Virus record (IMG/VR): IMGVR_UViG_3300010151_000094
Location: 1 to 29,895 of that record
DNA length: 29,895 nucleotides
Reading direction: 5' to 3' (one strand)
Origin: a virus
Shown here: one piece after another, positions 23,874-29,883 of the stretch
Numbering within the stretch: the stretch's first letter is position 1
Layout: each line of letters begins with the position of its first letter
Notes under the pieces: model-generated
Seen by the model: the letters and a program-made list of their open reading frames with translations, nothing else
Told to the model about the DNA's origin: nothing
The model's database searches: none
Translations under genes and position numbers: made by a program

Positions 23874-24775
23874 TACCAACTCCCATCAGAATCACTCTTT
23901 ACTGCATCATGAAACCCTGCTTCCCAATCAGCGTGATCAGTAGGGTTTGAGTCCTTATCAAAAGGATTGTCATCATCACCAAGGTGATAACTATCCCAAC
24001 CATTATCATATGGACCTTTCCATCCTCCATCAGATACACTGGACTCAGACAAAGTATCCTTAGTATCATGCATATGCTCAGCAACAACAGTATACTTACA
24101 GCACCGGCCCTTGCTATTGTTGTAGTCAACAGGGATGCTAACCACATCAGCAGGGTTGATCTTCACTACCATTGTGTGACCACTGGTACCCCAGAATCCT
24201 TTGAGGTATTCAATAGAACAGAAGTGTAAGCCAGAGCTACACGTCTGATTAGGATCATCCATAACTTCATTACGTGCCATCTCACATACTGCACCTACTG
24301 AATTATCAAAGGTGTTGCTATGCTTATCCTTGTAGTCTTCATTGACATTCTTGTAAGCTAAGAAGTACCCATCTGGTGTGATGGGTAGGCTGTTGCTCTC
24401 AAGAAAACGATACAGTTCTTTGATAGCCCTTCCACTTGGGTTAACCATCAAGTTCTCAAGGAACTTCACCATTGGTGACACATCGAATCCATCCTGAATC
24501 ATACGAGAGATCCGTTGAGTCAACGAATTGTGTAGTTCAGTTCCATTCCAGAACACAACACCACCTTGAACATAGACTTGTCCTTCACCAAAGTCATTGA
24601 TTGACTTTGCTGCATCAGCTAAACGCATAGCTTCTGTGTAATCACCCAACTTAATAGCCATCACAGCCGCAGTGTACGACACATGAGACGAAGGGATAGT
24701 AAGGATACCTTCATCGGTAGTGATGGTGATAGCCGAGCTAGTTACGAGGTGGCCGAGGTAAGTTTGACTAGACAT
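23873..24775 (-). CDS. rIIB: rIIB-like protein
   Basis: The 300-aa protein has the conserved rIIB core: a region with LENLMVNPSGRAIKELYRFL, then LPITPDGYFLAYKNVNEDYK, and CSSGLHFCSIEYLKGFW followed by VVKINPADVVSIP. The last 60 residues are Asp/Ser/Gly-rich and lack a recognisable fold. In T4, rIIA and rIIB act at the membrane and oppose exclusion by lambda RexAB; in other phages the pair is widespread but its role is unclear. AAGGAG lies 8 bases before ATG. The start overlaps the end of rIIA by 8 bp, keeping the usual rIIA-rIIB order. Confidence 0.88.
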   Translation of the reverse strand: MSSQTYLGHLVTSSAITITTDEGILTIPSSHVSYTAAVMAIKLGDYTEAMRLADAAKSINDFGEGQVYVQGGVVFWNGTELHNSLTQRISRMIQDGFDVSPMVKFLENLMVNPSGRAIKELYRFLESNSLPITPDGYFLAYKNVNEDYKDKHSNTFDNSVGAVCEMARNEVMDDPNQTCSSGLHFCSIEYLKGFWGTSGHTMVVKINPADVVSIPVDYNNSKGRCCKYTVVAEHMHDTKDTLSESSVSDGGWKGPYDNGWDSYHLGDDDNPFDKDSNPTDHADWEAGFHDAVKSDSDGSW

Positions 24776-26912
24776 TACAATTCTCCTTTAGGTTAATGTA
24801 GTCTTCAACAATGTAAGCATGTTCATTCTTAGGATCGTATGGTAGGTTAACATGCTTTAGTAATGGGTAACGTTTAAAGAACTTTTTACTTAGAGCTTCA
24901 GACTTAAGAACTAAGTCATCTCCATAATCATTACCCTTCTCTCTTATACCCATCCCATTTAATTGGAGACAAGCATTGTAGATATCATAGATACTTTTAG
25001 CATTAAGGTTCTTATTAAAAGTTAAGGCTCGTTGTTTACATAGACTATAGTAACTCTTATCTATAGCTATGTCAAGTGAAAAGATTTCTTTATGATCGCC
25101 AATGAACTCAGACATTGACTTTACATAGTTCATCTTAGAGATAGTTAAGGGTGTTAACATATCCTTTTTTAATTCAAACAATTGATTGATAGCCTCATCA
25201 ATATGTATGAAGTTCGGGTGGTCCTTAAGTTTATTTTTGTGTGACCCGGGACATCCATAGATAGGTGTTGATACGGGTACTATATCGTACTTCTTTAAAC
25301 TTTGTATAACCTTATCCAACTGACTATCATGCCCATCATAGATGTACTTCGAATCCTGAAGTGTTCTCTTACGTACATTGATCCATACTCCAGTGGAATT
25401 GTCAAGATCAATCTCACCTTGTTTATCGGACCACCATGGAGTGTTCCACATACGATGTTTACTTTCTATAAACTCAAGAGCTTTAGCTGTCTTTCGTTGG
25501 ACACCAGATGTTGTGTTGCGTTGCACCTTATAGTCAGGGACTACATCACCAAAATCTTGGGTAACTTTCCAACCATAGGTTGTATACACCCAGCGTCTAA
25601 CTTTTGCTTTAGTATTATCTTTGTAGTAGAATAAGATAGCTTGATCATTAGGGTGGTGTTCATGCATGTACCTAAGTAAACGTGACGGTACTTTCTTAGT
25701 ACTCTCATGTATTATGAACACTTGATAGTTCTTATCGTATACCGTTATAGGTAGGTCACCATTTACATTTCCAGATATTGTATAATCCTGTAAACTCAAG
25801 GACTTATACCTCCATCTATACTGTGGTACCACCACTAGCTTAGGACATGGACTCTTACAGTATACAATTCTATTAATGGCAACCCCTTTATACGTAACAT
25901 CTGCCAATTTTTTTGTCAATCCTTGTATTAAACTAGCACTCTCTTTAAACATTTTTATAGCTTGGTAGATGTTAGGTTGTTTCTCGATATCTTTTTGGAA
26001 CCCATCAATAACCTCATCAATAACCTTGTCCGCCTTCTTACGAATTACCTCAATGGTTGTATCAACATATAGTATTGACTCCCTTGACATAGGTAGTTTG
26101 ACACTGCCTATAGGTACATGGATATCAACACCATGATCAAGAAGGTAAGAGTACTTATCCAATCTATCCTCACGTACTTGATCCGAATCAACAGGGTACC
26201 ACCTACGTCCCATAATAATACGGGATTGTCCTCTGTATCCTTCACGTTTAATCAAGCCCCAACCCTCACCAGTTTGAGTGTAATTATTTTCAGGCCACTC
26301 AACTTCTAAGTTAGTCTCAGGTCTAGGATCATTGAAGTACTGAAGAGATTCTTTAACGTACTTCTTAACGTCATCGAACGTACCTTCAGGTACAGGGATA
26401 CGTACCTCAGTACCGTTACGTTCAGTAGTACTGCGCTCATACAGCTGGACTATTGAAGGGATGTTGTACTCATCCTTGTAACATGTGATAGCACACTCAG
26501 TACCCTCATACCTACTGATCACGGTGTACTCTTCACCAATAGCTAGCCCTACTTTCATACCAAGACCGAAGCCACCTTCAGTCTCGTTGTCTTCATCTTT
26601 AGTAGAGGCACCAAGATTGTTGTACTTAATTAGATTGTCCCTACCTATACCAATACCAGTATCAGTGACACTATAGTATGGCTCCAACATAGTAGGTAGG
26701 TGGATGTAAATAGGTATGTGCCCACGGTCAGCCATGTCCATTGCTTCGACAGCATTGGTCACTAACTCAACGACACCGGCCTTCCAAGGCACAGTGTACA
26801 AGGACACAAGGGTATTGAGTATGATCTTCTCCGGCTTATCAATACCCATTGCTACCTTGGCCATGAGGTTAGCACTATCTACCTCATTGATTTGATCACC
26901 ATGTACTTTCAT
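24768..26912 (-). CDS. rIIA: rIIA-like protein with GHKL ATPase domain
   Basis: The 714-aa protein has the three GHKL ATP-binding boxes near its N-terminus: N-box VELVTNAVEAMD (48-59, with E49 and N53), G1 box VTDTGIGIG (82-90) and G2 box EGGFGLGMKVG (112-122). The remaining 580 residues are rIIA-type and not otherwise recognised. The Hsp90/MutL/gyrase-type fold suggests ATP-driven dimer closing. With rIIB it probably acts early at the cell envelope against exclusion or superinfection; this is inferred from T4. The start overlaps the previous stop (ATGA). Confidence 0.88.
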   Translation of the reverse strand: MKVHGDQINEVDSANLMAKVAMGIDKPEKIILNTLVSLYTVPWKAGVVELVTNAVEAMDMADRGHIPIYIHLPTMLEPYYSVTDTGIGIGRDNLIKYNNLGASTKDEDNETEGGFGLGMKVGLAIGEEYTVISRYEGTECAITCYKDEYNIPSIVQLYERSTTERNGTEVRIPVPEGTFDDVKKYVKESLQYFNDPRPETNLEVEWPENNYTQTGEGWGLIKREGYRGQSRIIMGRRWYPVDSDQVREDRLDKYSYLLDHGVDIHVPIGSVKLPMSRESILYVDTTIEVIRKKADKVIDEVIDGFQKDIEKQPNIYQAIKMFKESASLIQGLTKKLADVTYKGVAINRIVYCKSPCPKLVVVPQYRWRYKSLSLQDYTISGNVNGDLPITVYDKNYQVFIIHESTKKVPSRLLRYMHEHHPNDQAILFYYKDNTKAKVRRWVYTTYGWKVTQDFGDVVPDYKVQRNTTSGVQRKTAKALEFIESKHRMWNTPWWSDKQGEIDLDNSTGVWINVRKRTLQDSKYIYDGHDSQLDKVIQSLKKYDIVPVSTPIYGCPGSHKNKLKDHPNFIHIDEAINQLFELKKDMLTPLTISKMNYVKSMSEFIGDHKEIFSLDIAIDKSYYSLCKQRALTFNKNLNAKSIYDIYNACLQLNGMGIREKGNDYGDDLVLKSEALSKKFFKRYPLLKHVNLPYDPKNEHAYIVEDYINLKENCNV

Positions 26913-27109
26913 TTCCCAAGCAACTCCTTCAATGTTTCACCAGCTTCATGCACATAGATATCATAATCGGATGAACCTATGTGAGCTTGTGTCTGATACA
27001 GTGCATAGTCTACCGAATCTTTAAGAAAAGAATCCACCTCATTCTCAAGGTACTGGTAGATTAACTCATCTATTTCTGTGTATAAGTCTTCTTGATATGG
27101 GTTTGACAT
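26909..27109 (-). CDS. Small acidic protein upstream of rIIA, 66 aa
   Basis: The start at 27109 overlaps the regulator stop (TAATG) and has AAAGGAG 8 bases upstream; a longer form from 27151 lacks this. The protein MSNPYQEDLYTEIDELIYQY is acidic and helical (ENEVDSFLKDSVDYALYQTQ), ending with AGETLKELLGK. Not recognised. It overlaps rIIA by 4 bp and may be translated with it. Confidence 0.68.
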   Translation of the reverse strand: MSNPYQEDLYTEIDELIYQYLENEVDSFLKDSVDYALYQTQAHIGSSDYDIYVHEAGETLKELLGK

Positions 27110-27474
27110 TAGTAAGTCTCCTTTACAATACGGACTCGTGTTTGAGGACAATCACTCACGATCTCACGAGTGATAGCATCATTAGGAATGAGACTAATAG
27201 GGTACCCTGCTTCGAAGGTAAAGGTAGGTTGAACACTGGACTCACGATAGATGCTACATAACCTAGCCCAGTTATTTCTTTGAGGCTTACTATGACCAGC
27301 CTCCCATAAGCATAACGTATTGTGACCAACAGCTAATAAAGAACACGCTTGATTAATTGTCAGGCCTAGACTTACCCGTATAGCTTTAAGGTTGTTACCT
27401 TTAGGTGTTTCTTTCCATGACCAACCGGATCTGCGGCCACTCTTCAAAGTTTTTAATGCTGTTACGTTTGACAT
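27109..27474 (-). CDS. XRE-type helix-turn-helix regulator
   Basis: The 121-aa protein has a Cro/CI-type DNA-binding domain at about residues 28-76: NLKAIRVSLGLTINQACSLL, then AVGHNTLCLWEAGHSKPQRN, then NWARLCSIY. The N-terminal 25 residues are basic, and the C-terminal 45 residues have no recognised fold. The W-E-x-G motif at the end of the recognition region is typical of the family. It lies inside the early operon, so it may feed back on early transcription; the dyad leader repeats at the right end are candidate sites. The ribosome site is AAAGGAG about 9 bases before ATG. Confidence 0.82.
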   Translation of the reverse strand: MSNVTALKTLKSGRRSGWSWKETPKGNNLKAIRVSLGLTINQACSLLAVGHNTLCLWEAGHSKPQRNNWARLCSIYRESSVQPTFTFEAGYPISLIPNDAITREIVSDCPQTRVRIVKETY

Positions 27475-27487
27475 AGTAGTCTCTCCT

Positions 27488-27679
27488 TTACATTGATTGA
27501 GTCAAGACACACATGATCCTGACTTTCTTATTGGTATAGCCTATAAAGAATGCTCTTTCTTGATAGACTTGCCTCGCTATCATACAGTTACTACGTGCTA
27601 CTTCTGTATGATAGTCTTCGAAATGTGCAAGGATTTCTACTGGTCCTTGCAACCATAATACCATCAAAGCGTAGTACAT
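27488..27679 (-). CDS. Small early protein, 63 aa
   Basis: Starts on the stop of the gene before it (TGATG) with AAGGAG 7 bases upstream. The sequence MYYALMVLWLQGPVEILAHF then EDYHTEVARSNCMIARQVYQ has a hydrophobic start and a mixed alpha/beta character, like the small YYxLxL-type proteins of T7-like phages. Function unknown. A frame on the opposite strand (27550-27795) is rejected because this gene has the ribosome site and coupling. Confidence 0.68.
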   Translation of the reverse strand: MYYALMVLWLQGPVEILAHFEDYHTEVARSNCMIARQVYQERAFFIGYTNKKVRIMCVLTQSM

Positions 27680-27810
27680 CAGTCACTCCTTTTAACATAC
27701 CGAAGAGTAGCCTTTATCTTTTCTTGAGAGAGAAGCTCCATTATTTCTCTTGCTTCCTCTTCTCCATCAAAGCGAAATGTATCACTGATCTCTGACTTTA
27801 TTATCCACAT
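27679..27810 (-). CDS. 43-aa early protein
   Basis: A 43-codon gene lies exactly between two TGATG junctions: its start overlaps the stop of the membrane protein gene, and its own stop overlaps the next start. The sequence is MWIIKSEISDTFRFDGEEEA then REIMELLSQEKIKATLRYVK and a short end. It looks like a small alpha/beta protein. GGAG lies 8 bases before ATG. No family is recognised. Confidence 0.66.
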   Translation of the reverse strand: MWIIKSEISDTFRFDGEEEAREIMELLSQEKIKATLRYVKRSD

Positions 27811-28004
27811 CAGTCATCTCCATTGTGAGGTAGTGTATCGACATAGGCTGCTGCAATACAGCCTATGCTACACGGGATAAGGGATAACATGCAAGCAAAA
27901 TACATTTCACCTACACTTTTACCTACGAACACTAACATTGTCACCATGACAATGAACATGAGTACCAAGAGATACCCACATATTAATAGGATTATTTTAT
28001 CCAT
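27810..28004 (-). CDS. Small two-span membrane protein, 64 aa
   Basis: The product has two hydrophobic spans: IILLICGYLLVLMFIVMVTM (about residues 4-23) and FACMLSLIPCSIGCIAAAYV (about 36-55). The connecting loop is short and the C-terminus acidic (THNGDD-like end LPHNGDD). It lies within the early cassette and is coupled on both sides by TGATG. It might act on the host envelope or on superinfection, as suggested for other early membrane peptides, but nothing in the sequence proves this. Confidence 0.72.
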   Translation of the reverse strand: MDKIILLICGYLLVLMFIVMVTMLVFVGKSVGEMYFACMLSLIPCSIGCIAAAYVDTLPHNGDD

Positions 28005-28171
28005 CAGTCATCTCCTTCCATGAATGCTTGGGCTTGTTCTTCATTCATGCCCAAGCGTATAAGGTCAGACTTACATTGACTCTCATCAATGCGATTATAC
28101 AAGAATTTCTCGAGGGTTTTAAATATCATAGCTTCCCAGAACAATCTGGTGCTGATTATCTCTGCGGGCAT
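28004..28171 (-). CDS. 55-aa early protein
   Basis: A 55-codon gene fits exactly between two TGATG junctions and has GGAG 8 bases before ATG. The protein MPAEIISTRLFWEAMIFKTL then EKFLYNRIDESQCKSDLIRL and GMNEEQAQAFMEGDD is helical and acidic at the end. Not recognised. It would otherwise be an unexplained 167-bp gap in a gapless operon. Confidence 0.68.
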   Translation of the reverse strand: MPAEIISTRLFWEAMIFKTLEKFLYNRIDESQCKSDLIRLGMNEEQAQAFMEGDD

Positions 28172-28383
28172 CAGTCTTCTCCCATTACTTCGAAAGCTTC
28201 TTTGATCATATCGTCACACCAATTGTAGACCTCACAATCATCATCATCAAGGTCTAGATTTAGAATTGAGAAGACCTCTTGGTCTGGGAACGCATGCTTA
28301 GCATAGCACAGAACCTCCTCTACACTCTTACTATATCTGTTATAGCTCCAGCCACTATCTAAAATGATTTCGTAAAGTTGCAT
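28171..28383 (-). CDS. 70-aa acidic early protein
   Basis: ATG at 28383 overlaps the upstream stop (TGATG) and is preferred over an ATG 15 bases earlier that would overlap more. The sequence MQLYEIILDSGWSYNRYSKS continues VEEVLCYAKHAFPDQEVFSI and then an Asp-rich stretch (LDLDDDDCEVYNWCDDMIKE). Four cysteines are scattered without a metal-binding pattern. Strongly acidic small early proteins of phages often mimic DNA or inhibit host enzymes; that idea is speculative here. Confidence 0.65.
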   Translation of the reverse strand: MQLYEIILDSGWSYNRYSKSVEEVLCYAKHAFPDQEVFSILNLDLDDDDCEVYNWCDDMIKEAFEVMGED

Positions 28384-28676
28384 CAGTTTACACTCCATCT
28401 CTGCTTGGTTAACTTGGGAAGTTTAGGTATGAACGTTGGCCGTGGGATCGACAACGCCGATCTACCTACGACACTGCGCCAATGTATTGACGTGAACATT
28501 GACACTGCCTCCTCAAACGAGGCAACTACGCAAGAGCTACCATGATCACGGCCATGATCTTTCAATGACCAGACTTGGTATCGTCCCGGTGATAGCTGAT
28601 CTATCCTGCCGACATGTTCACAATCAAACGTTACATCGTGAACGTATCGGCCTCGTTTGCGTAGCTTGACTTGCAT
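28383..28676 (-). CDS. 97-aa basic early protein, GC-richer than its neighbours
   Basis: The start MQVKLRKRGRYVHDVTFDCE at 28676 has GGAGG in the shared 23-bp leader repeat just upstream; longer starts have no such site. The protein is basic and beta-rich at first (GRIDQLSPGRYQVWSLKDHG). It ends with a Pro/Lys-rich tail (SIPRPTFIPKLPKLTKQRWS). Not recognised. Base composition here and in the next gene upstream is visibly richer in G+C than in the rest of the operon, which suggests a separate origin. Confidence 0.62.
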   Translation of the reverse strand: MQVKLRKRGRYVHDVTFDCEHVGRIDQLSPGRYQVWSLKDHGRDHGSSCVVASFEEAVSMFTSIHWRSVVGRSALSIPRPTFIPKLPKLTKQRWSVN

Positions 28677-28681
28677 CATTC

Positions 28682-28704
28682 CTCCGTTTACCACTGGTAA
28701 GTGG
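28682..28704 (-). repeat. 23-bp leader repeat, copy 1 (dyad plus ribosome site)
   Basis: Identical to 29318-29340. On the minus strand it contains overlapping dyads CCACT-TACC-AGTGG and TTACC-AGT-GGTAA and ends in the GGAG ribosome site of the 97-aa gene. It could be an operator or an RNA hairpin that controls access to the ribosome site. Confidence 0.85.
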
Positions 28705-28735
28705 CCTCGAGTTTCAGAAACGCAGACAAGCGAAA

Positions 28736-28759
28736 GCACCCTGCAACTAGGCAGGATGC
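28736..28759 (-). terminator. Possible attenuator hairpin between the first two early genes
   Basis: On the minus strand GCATCCTGC (28751-28759) and GCAGGGTGC (28736-28744) can form a 9-bp stem with one G-U pair around a 6-base loop. TTTCGCTTGTCT follows. The run of T is short, so termination would be partial. It lies between the 172-aa gene and the 97-aa gene, so it could separate high expression of the first early gene from the rest. Confidence 0.45.
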
Positions 28760-28788
28760 CTCCGCGTTTTGCTGCGGTGCGGTAGGAC

Positions 28789-29307
28789 TTAGTCTTGGCT
28801 AGGCACCGGCGTTATGGCCTTGTTGGTCACCATTCCCTCAATGTATGCCAGCCATTCAGTGATATCGGTGCCAGCCTTGGCGGCGTCTCTGGATACCTTG
28901 GCCAGTGTCTTGAGCTTGTCATCGGTCTCAATTTCAAGCGTTGATTTCACCCGGGCAATGGCCTTTTTCATCTCCGCCCAAGTCGCCCAAGGCATTGAGG
29001 TATCAACGCCATATGCTTTTTTGCTCTGTGATTTGTAAGTGGCGATGCGTCCCTCTGCTTTGTCACCCTCAACGTCCACCATCTTATCGCTAGCGGCGTC
29101 GTAGATGCGATAGGCGAGGCCAAGCTCATCGTAGACTTGGTTCCAAAAGGCGTGAACGTTGGTGCCGTCATCTTGGGCGTGCTTGATGCAAATCAGAACG
29201 TCATCGGTGAAGCAGGTCACGTCAGCTTTGACGGCATCTAACTGGCCAGCAAGTTCATCAATGGTGTTGATGGCATCAATTGCCGATTTGATGTAAGCGT
29301 TTGTCAT
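28789..29307 (-). CDS. First early gene, 172-aa protein of unknown function
   Basis: The most upstream leftward gene. The protein starts MTNAYIKSAIDAINTIDELA and is mostly alpha-helical. Trp/Phe-containing central segments (VHAFWNQVYDELGLAYRIYD; TSMPWATWAEMKKAIARVKS) are followed by helices ending GTDITEWLAYIEGMV. There is no signal peptide or membrane span, and only a few Cys. I recognise no family. GGAGA lies about 9 bases before ATG in the second copy of the 23-bp leader repeat. It is richer in G+C than the replication genes. First early genes of phages commonly act against the host (polymerase, nucleases or defence systems), so it is a good candidate for a take-over protein, but this is inference. 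Confidence 0.78.
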   Translation of the reverse strand: MTNAYIKSAIDAINTIDELAGQLDAVKADVTCFTDDVLICIKHAQDDGTNVHAFWNQVYDELGLAYRIYDAASDKMVDVEGDKAEGRIATYKSQSKKAYGVDTSMPWATWAEMKKAIARVKSTLEIETDDKLKTLAKVSRDAAKAGTDITEWLAYIEGMVTNKAITPVPSQD

Positions 29308-29317
29308 TTTGTCTTTT

Positions 29318-29340
29318 CTCCGTTTACCACTGGTAAGTGG
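29318..29340 (-). repeat. 23-bp leader repeat, copy 2 (dyad plus ribosome site)
   Basis: Identical over 23 bp to 28682-28704. Here it precedes the 172-aa first early gene and again ends at the GGAG ribosome site. Two exact copies 636 bp apart, both in the same position relative to a start codon, point to a shared control element. Confidence 0.85.
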
Positions 29341-29344
29341 TGTT

Positions 29345-29374
29345 GTTGCGGTGCAACATTATGTTGCGGTGCAA
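29345..29374. repeat. Pair of TTGCGGTGCAA dyads at 18-bp spacing
   Basis: GTTGCGGTGCAAC (29345-29357) and TTGCGGTGCAA (29364-29374) are near-perfect dyads of the form TTGC-GGT-GCAA. A third copy of the core, TGCGGTGCAA, lies at 29533-29542. In the leftward leader the first would fold as a 5-bp stem with a 3-base loop. As DNA they would be two operator sites just downstream of the early promoter. Confidence 0.65.
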
Positions 29375-29391
29375 TATGGTCATAGGTGTAC

Positions 29392-29421
29392 ATAACAAGA
29401 GCATCGCAATTAGTGTGCCAA
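29392..29421 (-). promoter_or_regulatory. Candidate early leftward promoter
   Basis: On the minus strand TTGGCA (29416-29421) and TGTTAT (29392-29397) are 18 bp apart, matching the sigma70 consensus at 5/6 and 4/6. It is the best candidate for transcription of the 172-aa gene, with a leader of roughly 75 bases containing the dyads and the 23-bp repeat. It is weaker than the SSB promoter, so the real start may lie elsewhere. Confidence 0.4.
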
Positions 29422-29455
29422 TTATGGTTTATTCAATGATATCAATGACTTACAT

Positions 29456-29475
29456 TGAGAATGATTATCATTAGC
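29456..29475. promoter_or_regulatory. Isolated Fur-box-like site
   Basis: TGAGAATGATTATCA (29456-29470) matches the 7-1-7 Fur consensus TGATAATNATTATCA at all fixed positions but one. The longer form GAGAATGATTATCATTAGC matches the 19-bp E. coli consensus at 16 of 19 positions. It lies about 200 bp before the tandem array and overlaps the -35 of the candidate rightward promoter. Binding by host Fur is predicted from the match alone. Confidence 0.6.
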
Positions 29476-29499
29476 AAGAGAACAAATGTAGGGTATAAT
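29471..29499 (+). promoter_or_regulatory. Candidate rightward promoter overlapped by the Fur-like site
   Basis: TTAGCA (29471-29476) and TATAAT (29494-29499) are 17 bp apart; the -10 is perfect and the -35 matches 4 of 6 positions. A repressor on the Fur-like site would cover the -35. Transcription would run through the repeat array and out of the window, so its product is not visible. Confidence 0.45.
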
Positions 29500-29665
29500 T
29501 AATTCTGCACAGTTTTAAGGCATATTTTTAGGTGCGGTGCAATAAGTCTAGGTTTTCTGCGGGTTTCAGAGCCTATATTTTGGGCATTATTTGCACAATA
29601 TTTGACCAGATGCAAAGGCCATAAATAGGCCATAACTGGCATGATTATTGCATGGATACCTAATC

Positions 29666-29883
29666 GAGAATGATAATCATTATCAATAGGTTATGCTAAT
29701 GAGAAGCATTCGCATCTGTGTCTGCAATTGATAATCACTCGCAACTAATTGAGAATGATAGTCATTCGCAGCTGGGTTTGCAATTGAGACGCATTCGCAA
29801 TTGGGTTTGCAAATGAGAATCATTCGCAGCTAGGGTGACAATGAGAATCATTCGCAGGCAATCGAGAATGAGAATCATTCGCA
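29666..29883. repeat. Tandem array of eight Fur-box-like dyads, 27-29 bp period
   Basis: Eight 15-bp sites end at 29685, 29714, 29743, 29770, 29799, 29828, 29856 and 29883, so they are spaced 29, 29, 27, 29, 29, 28 and 27 bp. The first, TGATAATCATTATCA, is a perfect 7-1-7 Fur consensus, and GAGAATGATAATCATTATC around it matches the 19-bp box at 18 of 19 positions. The last five end in ATTCGCA, and three are exactly TGAGAATCATTCGCA. Spacers share a loose GCTGGGTTTGCAA pattern. The array continues to within 12 bases of the window end and may be longer. Confidence 0.85.

Noticed and set aside
27550-27795. Plus-strand 81-codon frame in the early region
   Set aside because: It has no ribosome site, and it is antisense to two minus-strand genes joined by the recurrent TGATG motif.
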